NCBI RefSeq assembly: GCF_900142205.1
Contig: NZ_FRAA01000009.1
Coordinates: 105,554-169,553 of the forward strand
Source: Reichenbachiella agariperforans
Lineage (GTDB): Bacteria > Bacteroidota > Bacteroidia > Cytophagales > Cyclobacteriaceae
DNA: 64,000 nt
Reading direction: 5' to 3'
Of the stretch, positions 9,055-18,300 are shown piece by piece (within the stretch, counting starts at the first letter, position 1; every line of letters starts with the position of its first letter). Both the position numbers and the translations under genes were made by a program. The notes below the pieces were generated by a model. That model was not told where the DNA came from, did not search any database, and saw nothing but the letters and a program-made list of their open reading frames with translations.

Positions 9055-9897
9055 CTAACCCTCTGCCCTGTGATACAAAGCCAATCCTGCCACAGGGTCT
9101 TCGCTAATCACACCTACAGCTACTCCCATATCTGTCCCTACCTTTCGAAGGATATTGCTAAAATAGAAAGCCACTGAACCCGTAAAATGCACTGGCACCT
9201 CTTGATACCCCGTGTACTTGCATACATTCTGCTCAAAAAAATCTTGAAAACAATCGTACGCCATCTGATACAAGTACGGATGCTGGATATGCTGAAAAAT
9301 AAATTTAGCAAAGCTTGCTAAAAAGCGAATCGGCATCTCAGATTGATAAATCTGCTCTAAGACTTGATCTCTCGTCAACTGAAACCTAGCATCGAACTTC
9401 GCTTTTAAATCCTCTGGAAGTTCGTGCTTAAAATAGCGTTTGATCAACATACGTCCAAGCATATTACCACTCCCTTCATCACCTAGCAAATACCCCAATG
9501 AAGTGACATTCTCTACGATAGATTCCCCATCATATAGACAAGAATTAGAGCCTGTACCAAGGATGCAAGCAATCCCCTGTTCTCTACCACACAAAGCACG
9601 AGCAGCTGCCATCAGATCATGGTCCACTGACACTACCGCCTCTGGATACAGCCCATAGAGCGCATCAGCAATAAGCGCCTTGTTCTTATCCGAAGAACAA
9701 CCCGAACCATAAAAATGTATAGCGGTCATCTTTGTGTCCTGATGCTCGATGAGTCCCTCACTAATGGCAGATTGAATTTCCTCCTTTTTCATATAATAAG
9801 GATTGATCCCTCCCGATTTGGCTTGAGAGATATTCCCTTGTTCGTCAATCAATCTCCAAGCTGTCTTGGTCGATCCACTATCTGCTATTAGTATCAT
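9055..9897 (-). CDS. BadF/BadG-type ATPase, probable N-acetylglucosamine kinase
   Basis: 280 residues with the actin-like sugar kinase fold. The first phosphate motif is DSGSTKTAW (6-14). The second is ILGTGSNSCLYDG, followed by LGDEGSGNMLGR. In Bacteroidota this subfamily is usually annotated as an N-acetylglucosamine kinase. The nearby murQ fits a role in amino-sugar recycling, though the MORN gene separates them. The substrate is inferred from family and neighbourhood, not from a diagnostic residue. It ends 14 bp downstream of the cytochrome b5-like gene, in the same direction. Confidence 0.82.
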   Translation of the reverse strand: MILIADSGSTKTAWRLIDEQGNISQAKSGGINPYYMKKEEIQSAISEGLIEHQDTKMTAIHFYGSGCSSDKNKALIADALYGLYPEAVVSVDHDLMAAARALCGREQGIACILGTGSNSCLYDGESIVENVTSLGYLLGDEGSGNMLGRMLIKRYFKHELPEDLKAKFDARFQLTRDQVLEQIYQSEMPIRFLASFAKFIFQHIQHPYLYQMAYDCFQDFFEQNVCKYTGYQEVPVHFTGSVAFYFSNILRKVGTDMGVAVGVISEDPVAGLALYHRAEG

Positions 9898-9911
9898 GCT
9901 TTGAATTTTAT

Positions 9912-10145
9912 TTAGGATAATATACCGACTACTTCGAACTTGTCAAACACCTTGTCGGTATGTGGTGCATCGCGCAGTTCCTCTGTCAAATCCTGTCCTG
10001 CCCAATGTTCGTAGTGTTTGCCATCACGCCACAACCGCGAACTGCCCACATCGTAGATTTTACCATCATAGGCCACCCAGATTTCTTCACGATCCTGTCC
10101 ATTGCGAAGCGCTAGTTGTTGTCTGGTGTATGGTTTTAGATTCAA
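9912..10145 (-). CDS. small cytochrome b5-like heme-binding protein
   Basis: A 77-residue protein that fits a minimal cytochrome b5-like domain: EIWVAYDGKIYDVGSSRLWRDGKHYEHWAGQDLT, split here by its key parts WVAYDGKIYDV and HYEHWAGQDLT, then APHTDKVFDKFEVVG. The histidines in HYEHW and APHTD are the candidate heme ligands. No signal peptide is seen, so it should be cytoplasmic. The gene lies 14 bp before the kinase gene and is probably cotranscribed with it. Electron-transfer partners are unknown. Confidence 0.78.
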   Translation of the reverse strand: MNLKPYTRQQLALRNGQDREEIWVAYDGKIYDVGSSRLWRDGKHYEHWAGQDLTEELRDAPHTDKVFDKFEVVGILS

Positions 10146-10257
10146 TGTTAAAGAGTTTAATTAGAAAGTGAAAAGTTATAAAGTTGACAGAAGTACTGAA
10201 CCATGTCGTATTGATCTAACATCCTTTTTCATCTTGGCTCTAGTCTCCTAATTATAA

Positions 10258-12651
10258 TCAATCTTCCAAAGTCACGACAGTGATCCCCATCCCTCCTCTT
10301 TCGACATGTTCATCTGCAGTTTTAATCACTTTGCGATTCTCTCGTAGGACATTCCTGACCAAATCTCTCAATATCCCATGACCTTTGCCATGTAGAATCT
10401 TGACCTCTGGATGCCCCAGTAGCAAAGCTTCATCTATATAGTCCTCTACTTTGCCAATAGCCTCTTCTGCTCTGACACCACGGATATCCAGCGTCATATT
10501 AAAATTGGCCATTTTGAAGTTCAGATCTATACCTGTCATTTGCTTGACACGATCATCAGTGGTCTGTTTAAATTGCTTGCTGGATATCTTTTCCAAATCC
10601 TTTAGTTTGACACGAGAGGTCAAGCCTCCCAATGTCAGTTCCACCTGATTGCCTTTGATCGCGACGACCTCACCTGCAGCCCCTGAGCTCACCATTTTCA
10701 CTTTATCTCCTACCTCTATCTTTTGCTCTTTAGCACTCAATGGCTTGGCGACTTTAGTCACAGCCTCCTTGGCAAGCTGGTCTCGGTGCGTGTGGAGTTG
10801 CTCCCTAGCGAGCTGTACCCGTTTCTTATCTGCTTTAGCTTCTTGGATTTGCTTGATGGTTGACTCTACACGCTTGTTCGAAGACTCGATCACGCGAGCC
10901 GCCTCACGCTTGGCATCTTTGAGTACTTCATCCTTTTTCTTATCCAAAAACTTCTTGAGGTCTTGATAATCCTTGATCGAGTCGCTGAGACGCTTGTTTT
11001 TTGCCTCTATCTCCTTTTTTTGTTTATCAAGATTATTCTTCTCTGCTTCCAGTTCGCTGAGCATGCGGTCGAACTGCACATGAGACACACCAGCCTTCTT
11101 CTTGGCTCTTTCGAGCATTTTGGGATCCAAACCTATCTTACCCGCGATCTCTAACGCAAACGAACTACCCGGTTTGCCGATTTCCAACTCATAGAGCGGT
11201 TCCAGTTTCTTGACATCATACTTCATCGCTGCATTGACGATCCCGTTGACCTGATCTGCCATTTTCTTGAGATTACCATAGTGCGTGGTGATTGCACCAT
11301 AGGCTTTGGACTTAGCCAATTCGTACAGTACCACCTCTGCGATTGCTCCGCCAAACTGCGGCTCTGTCCCTGTCCCGAACTCATCGATCAGAAACAAAGT
11401 CTTGCTATCGGTATGCTCCAAAAAGAACTTCATATTCGTCAAATGCGAACTGTAAGTACTGAGGTCATTTTCGATAGACTGTTCATCACCTATATCCATG
11501 AATATGGACGAGAACATCCCAAACTTAGACTCCTCATCTACCGCCACTGGTACACCACACTGCACCATATACTGAATCAACCCAATGGTTTTGAGACACA
11601 CAGATTTACCTCCAGCATTTGGACCAGACACGAGCAATATACGTTCAGAAGGCGAGAGCACAATATCCAACGCCTTAATCTCTCGTCCCTGTTCATGGAG
11701 CGCATGTTCGAGGATGGGATGGCGTGCTTGCTTCCACGCTATCTTTTGTGTCTTTTCTACCACGGGACAGATACACTCGAAAGTAATCGCAAAACGTGCC
11801 TTGGCTTGGATAAAGTCCAACACGCCTAGCATCCGTAATCCACGCTCGATATCTCCCTGATGCATCCTGACCATATCGGTGAGTTCTGTCAGGATACGGA
11901 TGATTTCACGACGCTCTGCATATTTCAGTTCACGCAGTTCATTGTTGATTTCTAACGCCTCAGCTGGCTCCAGATACACGGTCTGGCCAGTCGCTGACTC
12001 ATCATGGACAAATCCACGCACGTGCCTTTTGTGCTCCGCCAGTACGGGGATCACCAGTCGACCATCTCGTACCGTGAGCGATGCTCCATCAGGCGTATAG
12101 CCATGCTGATCAGCTTGCTTTAGTATCTTATTAACAGCTGTACGCGCACGCACTTGACTCTTAGATATCGCCGAACGTATGCGCATCAATTCCTTACTGG
12201 CATCATCACGGAGCTGCCCTTTCTCATCAATTTTGGACTCCAAAGCATGAAGCAACAATGCATCCACTGCGATAGCACCTAACCTGTCGAACAAGACCGG
12301 GTATTCGGTTTCGTGCGTAGTAAAGAACAAATGAACCTTCCCTAGTGTATCGACCACCGCTTTGATCTCATGCAGCTGCTCCTCGTCTAGAAAACTACCT
12401 GGTACTTGCGCTTGTTTGAGATAGGGAAATATGTCTGTATAAGCAGCAGCAGGAAAACCACCACCACTTGTCAAGATAGACATGAATTCACGGGTCTGTC
12501 CCAGCCATTCGTTTATTTTGTCTACACGGGTAGAAAACACCAATCGATCCACAAAATCTTGACCCAGTGGACCGAGACAATTGTCAGAGATGATTTCTTT
12601 TACTTTGTCAAAGCTCAGTTTGACTTCTATTTCTTTCGGGTATAAATTCAA
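10258..12651 (-). CDS. mutS2: MutS2-family ATPase with C-terminal Smr nuclease domain
   Basis: 797 residues, the usual MutS2 length. The N-terminal part is the MutS core and clamp without a mismatch-recognition domain. The ATPase has Walker A GPNAGGKS at 343-350, Walker B LFLIDEFGTGTEP and the signature STYSSHLTNM. A long Lys/Glu-rich coiled coil follows (about 515-640). The C-terminus is an Smr domain with LDIRGVRAEEA and HGKGHGILRDLVR. In other bacteria MutS2 limits recombination and, in Bacillus, resolves collided ribosomes. It precedes the DUF4296 gene's product on the same strand by 21 bp, so they may share a transcript. Confidence 0.95.
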   Translation of the reverse strand: MNLYPKEIEVKLSFDKVKEIISDNCLGPLGQDFVDRLVFSTRVDKINEWLGQTREFMSILTSGGGFPAAAYTDIFPYLKQAQVPGSFLDEEQLHEIKAVVDTLGKVHLFFTTHETEYPVLFDRLGAIAVDALLLHALESKIDEKGQLRDDASKELMRIRSAISKSQVRARTAVNKILKQADQHGYTPDGASLTVRDGRLVIPVLAEHKRHVRGFVHDESATGQTVYLEPAEALEINNELRELKYAERREIIRILTELTDMVRMHQGDIERGLRMLGVLDFIQAKARFAITFECICPVVEKTQKIAWKQARHPILEHALHEQGREIKALDIVLSPSERILLVSGPNAGGKSVCLKTIGLIQYMVQCGVPVAVDEESKFGMFSSIFMDIGDEQSIENDLSTYSSHLTNMKFFLEHTDSKTLFLIDEFGTGTEPQFGGAIAEVVLYELAKSKAYGAITTHYGNLKKMADQVNGIVNAAMKYDVKKLEPLYELEIGKPGSSFALEIAGKIGLDPKMLERAKKKAGVSHVQFDRMLSELEAEKNNLDKQKKEIEAKNKRLSDSIKDYQDLKKFLDKKKDEVLKDAKREAARVIESSNKRVESTIKQIQEAKADKKRVQLAREQLHTHRDQLAKEAVTKVAKPLSAKEQKIEVGDKVKMVSSGAAGEVVAIKGNQVELTLGGLTSRVKLKDLEKISSKQFKQTTDDRVKQMTGIDLNFKMANFNMTLDIRGVRAEEAIGKVEDYIDEALLLGHPEVKILHGKGHGILRDLVRNVLRENRKVIKTADEHVERGGMGITVVTLED

Positions 12652-12672
12652 TGAATATATGAATTAGGCAAC

Positions 12673-13263
12673 TTATAACTTATTCTGTTTGGGCGCAGCA
12701 ATCTTGCGAAGCTTTGGGTCTCTGAGTGAATCGGTACGGGTCAGCGGCTTTTCCTGCTCTTCTGCTACCGAACCTTCTTTCACCTCTAGAGCCAAAGAGT
12801 CGCTCAAACTAACCGTCAGCGAATCTTTCCCTATGTTGGCTATGGAATCCTTGATGGCTTGCTTCCTTTTCTTCTTTTCCTCCGCCAGTCTCTTTTTCTC
12901 TTTCTCCTCTTCCTCTTCTAACACCGCTGCATGTTGATCATTGACATTGAGGCTATCTACTACGACCTCATAGATCTCGTCCAGCAACTCAGGTTTCGAT
13001 ATATAATACTGGTAGCTCTTTTCGTACATCGCTTTGTCTACCCCGTACTTCTCGAAAATCTCTTGCTCCAGCGAATTGTAGACCTTATTGGTAGAGTCTG
13101 TTCTGACTTTCAACAACAATACTTTCGCTTCTAAGAGATGTTGTTCTATCAATATCTCGGTCATCTTGCTTTTTGAGATCACATCTTCTGGTCTATCCCG
13201 CTTACAAGCGTTAAGAAATGTTAATGTTAGCACTGCGAGCAAAAAAATAAATTTGTGTCTCAT
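12673..13263 (-). CDS. DUF4296 lipoprotein
   Basis: 196 residues with a lipoprotein signal (lipobox-like LTFLNAC, Cys20). The region from about residue 28 to 110 (DVISKSKMTEILIEQHLLEAK onward, shown here only in part) is the DUF4296 domain found widely in Bacteroidota. The C-terminal 80 residues are highly charged (EEEEEKEKKRLAEEKKKRK) and probably disordered or helical. Function is unknown. It is divergent from the Bat-like operon, with only 47 bp between start codons, so the two must share a very compact promoter region. Confidence 0.8.
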   Translation of the reverse strand: MRHKFIFLLAVLTLTFLNACKRDRPEDVISKSKMTEILIEQHLLEAKVLLLKVRTDSTNKVYNSLEQEIFEKYGVDKAMYEKSYQYYISKPELLDEIYEVVVDSLNVNDQHAAVLEEEEEKEKKRLAEEKKKRKQAIKDSIANIGKDSLTVSLSDSLALEVKEGSVAEEQEKPLTRTDSLRDPKLRKIAAPKQNKL

Positions 13264-13310
13264 ATAAATTTTAAGATTCTCTTAATTTTAAGCTCCCAAA
13301 AGTACAATGA

Positions 13311-14189
13311 ATGAAGGACATCCTCAAGAAGCTTAGGAAATACGAGATTAGAATTAGGAAGGCCTTAAACTCCCACATGCAAGGGGACTATCACTCCATC
13401 TTCAAAGGATCAGGATTAGAGTATGATGACATACGATCCTATCAGTATGGCGATGATATACGCACCATCGACTGGAATGTATCTGCTAAAGGGCAAGGAA
13501 CCTTTGTAAAGACTTTTAGAGAGGAAAAAGAGCAAAATGTCTTTTTGATTCTAGACGTCAGTGCCTCCCAAGAGATCGGCACCAAGGGACGTCAAAAAAT
13601 GGATATCAGCAAAGAGATCTCTGCCCTACTCGCCATGTCTGCTATCAAAGAAAACAGCCAAGTCGGACTTATCTGTTTTTCAGATCAAAAAGAAAAGTAT
13701 GTAAAACCAGGCAAAGGCATGAAGCACTCCTTTAGCCTAGTCAACGAGATATTCAAACTCGTCCCTCAATCCAAAAAAACAGCTCTCAGCAAGGCGTTTC
13801 GTTTCACGAACCAGTTGTTAAAGAAAAAAAGTATCGTCATCTTGATCTCAGATTTCATAGATGAAGACTATCAGCATGATCTCAAGGGACTGGCACACAA
13901 ACACGACCTAATAGCCATACATATCTCAGACATCCGTGAGACGAGATTCCCTAATCTGGGCATCATCCCGATAGAAGACAAAGAATCAGGCCGTACACTA
14001 TGGAGAAACACCTCTTCGCGAGAATTCAGAAAGATACTAGACCAAACCCATGGACAAAAACAAGCCGATTTGGAGCAATTCTGCAAACGAAACCAAACCG
14101 ACTACATCAAGATACAAACGGATGAAGACTATGTACCCAAGCTCATCAAAATGTTCAAGGTCAGAAATAAAGCTGGAAAAAGTGGTTAA
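13311..14189 (+). CDS. DUF58 protein of the Bat operon
   Basis: 292 residues. DUF58 proteins have a degenerate von Willebrand A-like fold and are encoded with MoxR ATPases and BatA/BatB proteins. Diagnostic parts are GDYHSIFKGSGLEYDDIRSY (47-66), the motif RTIDWNVSAK and LILDVSASQEIG. No membrane span or signal is seen, so it is cytoplasmic. It opens a three-gene operon and overlaps the next gene by 8 bp. The MoxR ATPase that normally precedes it is absent: the next gene upstream is the divergent DUF4296 gene. Confidence 0.88.
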   Translation: MKDILKKLRKYEIRIRKALNSHMQGDYHSIFKGSGLEYDDIRSYQYGDDIRTIDWNVSAKGQGTFVKTFREEKEQNVFLILDVSASQEIGTKGRQKMDISKEISALLAMSAIKENSQVGLICFSDQKEKYVKPGKGMKHSFSLVNEIFKLVPQSKKTALSKAFRFTNQLLKKKSIVILISDFIDEDYQHDLKGLAHKHDLIAIHISDIRETRFPNLGIIPIEDKESGRTLWRNTSSREFRKILDQTHGQKQADLEQFCKRNQTDYIKIQTDEDYVPKLIKMFKVRNKAGKSG

Positions 14190-15093
14190 AAAATTCGTAT
14201 TCATCTTAGTATCAATCGCTATGTATCAGCCCCTTTGGGCGCAAGACATCGCACCCAAAGGCGTATTCCTAACCGACAGCATCATGATCGGGGAAGAGAT
14301 CTCCTATACGCTATCGGTGAAGTACCCCAAAGGCTGGCAAATCGTATTCCCAGACTCGACCTACGACTATGCACCGTTCGAATTCAATAGAAAAACCTAC
14401 ATCTCTACGGTATCAGATAGTACATGGGCCTTTGATAGTGTGACCTATGTACTGAGCAGTTTTGAGATCGACCCCATACAGCAGCTACAGCTGCCTATAT
14501 ACGTTCTTCAAAAAAATGACAGTATAGAAATCTTGTCTGATCCAGACTCTGTCTACTTCCATGACATGATCACGCAGCTACCCGATAGTATCGTGCTCAA
14601 AAACAACGTGGCATTTCGCGAACTCATCTATTCATACAATTATCTATACATAGGAATCGGGACAGCTGTCATATTACTGATACTCGTAGGCGGCTATTTC
14701 CTATTCAGGAAAACCATCCACGCCAAGTACCAACTCTACTTCCTACAGCGAGACTACCGACGTTTCGTGCAGCAATACGAAGCAGACATGCAGCGCATCC
14801 AAAACGGTAAAGACAACACAGCAGCCATCGAAGGACTCGTACTGAGCTGGAAGACCTTCATGGAGCGAATGGAAAACCGTCCCTTCACCAAATACACCAC
14901 ACGTGAAATCATCGCTGCGGGCTATGGCGGTGAAGAACTGAATGGAACTTTGCGAAAAATTGATCAATCCATCTACGGCAAGGTCGCCATAGAGGATATG
15001 CACCAAAACCTAAGTGCACTGAGCCAATTCACAAGCAATCAGTTCGAGATAAAAAAGCAGGAAATCAAAAAACAGGAGACAAACAATGGGTGA
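14182..15093 (+). CDS. membrane protein of the Bat operon (GTG start)
   Basis: The frame is open from 14050, but a GTG at 14182 gives a proper signal peptide (MVKKFVFILVSIAMYQPLWAQ) and overlaps the DUF58 gene by 8 bp, so I chose it. The product has about 303 residues: a periplasmic beta-rich domain, one membrane span near residues 160-180 (LYIGIGTAVILLILVGGYFLF) and a cytoplasmic helical tail of about 120 residues. It resembles the DUF4381/BatD-like proteins that sit at this place in Bat operons, but I cannot assign a named family with confidence. It overlaps batA by 8 bp, which suggests coupled translation. Confidence 0.78.
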   Translation: MVKKFVFILVSIAMYQPLWAQDIAPKGVFLTDSIMIGEEISYTLSVKYPKGWQIVFPDSTYDYAPFEFNRKTYISTVSDSTWAFDSVTYVLSSFEIDPIQQLQLPIYVLQKNDSIEILSDPDSVYFHDMITQLPDSIVLKNNVAFRELIYSYNYLYIGIGTAVILLILVGGYFLFRKTIHAKYQLYFLQRDYRRFVQQYEADMQRIQNGKDNTAAIEGLVLSWKTFMERMENRPFTKYTTREIIAAGYGGEELNGTLRKIDQSIYGKVAIEDMHQNLSALSQFTSNQFEIKKQEIKKQETNNG

Positions 15094-16138
15094 TCAGGTA
15101 GCTAATTCTTCACAATGGCTTTCGTCGCATTGGTTTCAGTGGGAGACCTTGCAAAGCTTCAACTGGGAGCTATCCGTGGTGCTGTACGCATTCTATGTAC
15201 TCCCGCTCGTGATATTGATATGGTTCGCCATCGATATCATGAAAAAGCAGAGCCTCTCCATCGCCCTGACGGATCGTGACATCAAATGGAGCCCCACTAG
15301 CCTACTGCGTCTGATCCCGCACCTGATCATGCTCTTGATCCTAAGTCTACTGCTACTCGCTCTCGCCAGACCACAAAAGACCAACGAAAAAGTAGAACAA
15401 TGGACCGAAGGAATAGATATCATGATGCTCATTGATATCTCCGAATCCATGCAAATCGAAGACTTCAAACCCAACAGGCTAGAGGCAGCCAAAGATGTCG
15501 CACGTAAGTTCGTCTTAGGTAGATTTCAAGACCGAATCGGATTAGTGGTTTTCTCTGGTGAAGCCTATTCTCGCTCTCCGCTCACGACGGATTACGACCT
15601 ACTCAATACCTACATCGATGACATAGATTTCAATCTGATAGAGAAAAGTGGGACAGCCATCGGGAGTGCACTTGCAGTGGGAACCAACCGCATGAGAGAG
15701 TCCGAGAGCAAGTCAAAGGTCATGATCCTGATCAGTGACGGAGACAACACCGCCGGAAACATCGACCCCATCATCGCAGCAGAGCTGGCAGATGCCTACG
15801 ACATCAAAATCTATACAATCGCCATCGGCAAGGAAGGCAAAGTACCCTTCGGAAAGGACTTCTTTGGTCGTACGCGCTACGTCGAAAACACGCTCAACGA
15901 AACAACCCTCCGTGAGATCGCCAAAATCGGAAATGGCAAGTTCTACCGCGTCTCCGACAACCAAGCACTGGAGGATGTGTTCATGCTGATAGACAAATAT
16001 GAAAAAGCGGAGATCAAAGAAAACCGATTCAAGGACACGACAGACTTCTACCCCATCTACCTCAAATGGGCCATCGTCCTTTTCCTCCTTTGGATGCTCC
16101 TCAAGTCAACCTTCATCAGCAACATCCTACAGGATTGA
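15086..16138 (+). CDS. batA: BatA-type VWA-domain membrane protein
   Basis: 350 residues. Two N-terminal membrane spans (about 33-50 and 75-95) and one C-terminal span (about 325-345) flank a von Willebrand A domain. The MIDAS metal site is visible as DISES at 117-121, with the later Thr in SGTAIG and the Asp in ISDGDN. BatA proteins in Bacteroides were linked to aerotolerance; in general they act with MoxR and DUF58 partners in envelope processes. A batB gene would normally follow, but here the operon stops at a repeat island, so the locus looks truncated or shortened. Confidence 0.88.
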   Translation: MGDQVANSSQWLSSHWFQWETLQSFNWELSVVLYAFYVLPLVILIWFAIDIMKKQSLSIALTDRDIKWSPTSLLRLIPHLIMLLILSLLLLALARPQKTNEKVEQWTEGIDIMMLIDISESMQIEDFKPNRLEAAKDVARKFVLGRFQDRIGLVVFSGEAYSRSPLTTDYDLLNTYIDDIDFNLIEKSGTAIGSALAVGTNRMRESESKSKVMILISDGDNTAGNIDPIIAAELADAYDIKIYTIAIGKEGKVPFGKDFFGRTRYVENTLNETTLREIAKIGNGKFYRVSDNQALEDVFMLIDKYEKAEIKENRFKDTTDFYPIYLKWAIVLFLLWMLLKSTFISNILQD

Positions 16139-16194
16139 TAGATAGTGAGTCTTAGTCCCTCCCTACCTGTCTTAGCATCACGTGTGCTTATCTA

Positions 16195-16475
16195 ATGCGA
16201 CCGGGCAGAATAGAGTGGTTGAAATAAGTGCGTTGCATATAGACCCAAGCCTACCAAACCAAAAGCACCGTCATTGCCCGGCTAGGACGAGGTACGAGGA
16301 CGCAGATCGGTGCAATCCCCCACTACAAGCTGTTCAGCTATTACACCTCCTGCAAAACACCAACAACGGGCGGACGCCCTTCTATCTGAGCAAGTGCCAA
16401 ATGGTATCTGTCTCTGCTCAATGATTGATTAGCCTACTTCTCCGCTCGCCGATGGGGATAACCTGGTCTATCGCG
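16195..16475. repeat. ~280-bp tandem repeat, copy 1
   Basis: First unit of a tandem array. It contains a conserved core (from ATAGAGTGG at 16210 to about 16366, ending CAAAACACCAACAA) and a variable spacer of about 110 bp. The same core returns 281 bp later. Short open frames cross it, but the period is not a multiple of three and later copies break the frame, so I treat it as noncoding. Class unknown. Confidence 0.85.
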
Positions 16476-16755
16476 GCTATGACGGGTAAAATAGAGTGAT
16501 TGAACGCTTTGCATATAGACCCAAGCCTAGCAAACCAAAAGTACCGTCATTGCCCGACTAGGACGAGCTACGAGGACGCAGATCGGCGCAATCCCCCACT
16601 ACGAGCTGTACAGCTGTTACACCTCCTGCAAAACACCAACAACGAGCGGACATCCTTCTATCTGATCAAGTGCCAAATGGTATCTGTCTCTGCTCAATGA
16701 TTGATTAGCCTACTTCTCCGCTCTCCGATGGGGATAGCCTGGTCTATCGCCAGGC
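16476..16755. repeat. ~280-bp tandem repeat, copy 2
   Basis: Second unit; the core begins at ATAGAGTGA (16491). Core and spacer are both close to copy 1, with scattered substitutions. The spacer ends in a short hairpin, AGCCTGGTCTATCGCCAGGCT at 16737-16757, whose copy-1 counterpart has lost its arms. This spread of changes suggests an old duplication rather than an assembly artefact. Confidence 0.85.
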
Positions 16756-16965
16756 TATGACGGGTAAACATAGAGTGGTTGAACGCTTTGCATAGACCCA
16801 AGCCTATCAAACCAAAAGTACCGTCATTGCCCGACTAGGACGAGGTACGAGGACGCAGATCGGTGCAATCCCCCACTACAAGCTATTCAGCTACACCTCC
16901 TGCAAAACACCAACACTTCTACATTTTTGGTCTTAGGATCGCTCGCGCTTAACCTAAGACCAGAG
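16756..16965. repeat. ~280-bp tandem repeat, copy 3 (truncated) with terminal hairpin
   Basis: Third unit; the core begins at 16770. It has small deletions compared with copies 1 and 2 and no spacer. After CAAAACACCAACA it runs into ACTTCTACATTTT and a hairpin with 10-bp arms (TGGTCTTAGG at 16928-16937, CCTAAGACCA at 16953-16962). The same right end is present in copy 4, which lies beyond the two-gene cassette, so this hairpin seems to be the true right end of the element. Confidence 0.8.
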
Positions 16966-17000
16966 AAATTACCTAGACCAGTAAGAGGGAATTTGTATCA

Positions 17001-17453
17001 CTAGGCCTTAAACTGTCGGAGATGATGATCTGTATGCTTATAGACATACTGCCCGATTTGGTCGCGGGTCATCGCTCCAAAAAACGGATGCAAAAACCCA
17101 GCGAGTTCGTCGGGACTGATCGTCGAGTATCTCTCCAGTAGTGTCTTCCAGTTGTTCTTCAAAGGCACTATGTCTCCTTCGCCCGTTATTTTGAACGCTG
17201 GATGAGTAGGTTGATTTTCTTTCAGAGGATTGTCATTTTTAAGAATCCCTTTCAAGGCTACTTTCCCAAAAAGCCTACCTATAAAAAGTCTCTTGTATTG
17301 ATTGTCCCCTAGAAACATTCGCTCACTCAAAATACAATGCCTTAGCATCTGATAAGTATTCATTTTGCCCCACGCCGCTGTTGCTTGTGGTGAGAGATTG
17401 TCGATTCTAAGCTGTAGTTCGCTCAAGACGTTTTGATCAAAGATTGTTTTCAT
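17001..17453 (-). CDS. DUF1569 (DinB-like) protein
   Basis: 150 residues matching DUF1569, a family with the DinB-like four-helix fold. Visible landmarks are WGKMNTYQMLRHC (28-40), the segment PTHPAFKITGEGD and the end HPFFGAMTRDQIGQYVYKHTDHH. The histidines (38, 122 and 141-143 region) may form the metal site seen in DinB-fold proteins. It is cytoplasmic, function unknown; relatives are often found near stress or detoxification genes. It lies 67 bp downstream of a Crp/Fnr regulator, and the pair sits between copies of the ~280-bp repeat. Confidence 0.8.
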   Translation of the reverse strand: MKTIFDQNVLSELQLRIDNLSPQATAAWGKMNTYQMLRHCILSERMFLGDNQYKRLFIGRLFGKVALKGILKNDNPLKENQPTHPAFKITGEGDIVPLKNNWKTLLERYSTISPDELAGFLHPFFGAMTRDQIGQYVYKHTDHHLRQFKA

Positions 17454-17520
17454 GATTCAATGGTTAATTAAATGATAAAACAAAATTGGGCATTCGTTCG
17501 CTTCCAAATCTTGTCATATG

Positions 17521-18156
17521 TCAAGAAACCGAACCGCTGGCCATTTCTTTTCTAATCCTACTCAAAGAAGTATCTGTAATGCCCAACAAAGTTGCGATAT
17601 GTTTGAGCGATGCATTTTTGATAACCTCAGGATGCTGTCTAAAAAGTGTTTCATACCTTTCTTTAGCAGATTTAGTAATCATTTCAATGTTGCGATTTTT
17701 CATCACAAAGTAGCTCCCTACCAACCGCGTACGCCCCGCTTCTCTAAAGTCAGCGATCGAATGAAAGAGCTCTTGAAACCTGTCAAAACCTAGTCGCCAA
17801 GCAGAGCATTTTGTCATCGCTTGGTAGTACTCTGAGGTCTTTTGATGCATGAAGAAAGCAGGCCAGTCTATGACTATTTCTCCCTTCGAAAAAAAGTGAG
17901 TGGTAATATCATTGCCCTTTGTATCGATGGCAAAGGACCTCACAAACCCTTCTTCTAAAATGTAATAGTGGTCAATGGTCGAACCGGCATTGAAGAGGTA
18001 ATCGTTCTTGTCAATGACAACATGCTCAAAAGCATTGACTACCTCCTCCACATCTTTAGACAAGGATAGGTCCTGTTCAAAATATTCTCTAAGTTTTTCT
18101 CTCACTGCTATAGGTTGTTTGTGATAGGTATAGTTATAATGGATGGAAATTAGCAA
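17521..18156 (-). CDS. Crp/Fnr-family transcriptional regulator
   Basis: 211 residues. The N-terminal part (about 35-140) is a cyclic-nucleotide-binding-like beta roll (HYYILEEGFVRSF, DITTHFFSKGEIV). The C-terminal part holds the winged helix, with the recognition helix in LKHIATLLGITDTSLSRIRKE. No cysteine cluster for an Fe-S centre is present, and the phosphate-binding residues of true CRP are not conserved, so the effector is unknown. In Bacteroidota such proteins often regulate the adjacent gene; the DUF1569 gene directly downstream is the natural candidate. Confidence 0.87.
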   Translation of the reverse strand: MLISIHYNYTYHKQPIAVREKLREYFEQDLSLSKDVEEVVNAFEHVVIDKNDYLFNAGSTIDHYYILEEGFVRSFAIDTKGNDITTHFFSKGEIVIDWPAFFMHQKTSEYYQAMTKCSAWRLGFDRFQELFHSIADFREAGRTRLVGSYFVMKNRNIEMITKSAKERYETLFRQHPEVIKNASLKHIATLLGITDTSLSRIRKEMASGSVS

Positions 18157-18252
18157 GCAATAGTCGATCTATCTACGGAGAGTCACACTTTATTTACTAA
18201 CTTATCTACAAGGTGATCGAATAGGCATTACCTATCACACTGGGCAGACGCC

Positions 18253-18281
18253 CTTCTTTGGTATTACATAATACCAAGAAG
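18253..18281. repeat. inverted repeat before repeat copy 4
   Basis: CTTCTTTGGTATT and AATACCAAGAAG form a hairpin with a single bulged base and a short loop. It lies about 20 bp before the left end of repeat copy 4, inside the gene-free stretch. A second small palindrome (GTCGCAT / ATGCGAC, 18288-18307) follows at once. Neither is followed by a T-run, so termination is unlikely. Confidence 0.5.
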
Positions 18282-18300
18282 ATTTCAGTCGCATTGGGAA

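Noticed and set aside
16182..16700. Two similar small open frames (80 and 66 codons) across repeat copies 1 and 2
   Set aside because: They look conserved with each other, but copy 3 is frameshifted by small deletions and copy 4 has an in-frame stop, the repeat period is not a multiple of three, and no start site or family is recognisable. I treat them as noncoding repeat sequence.
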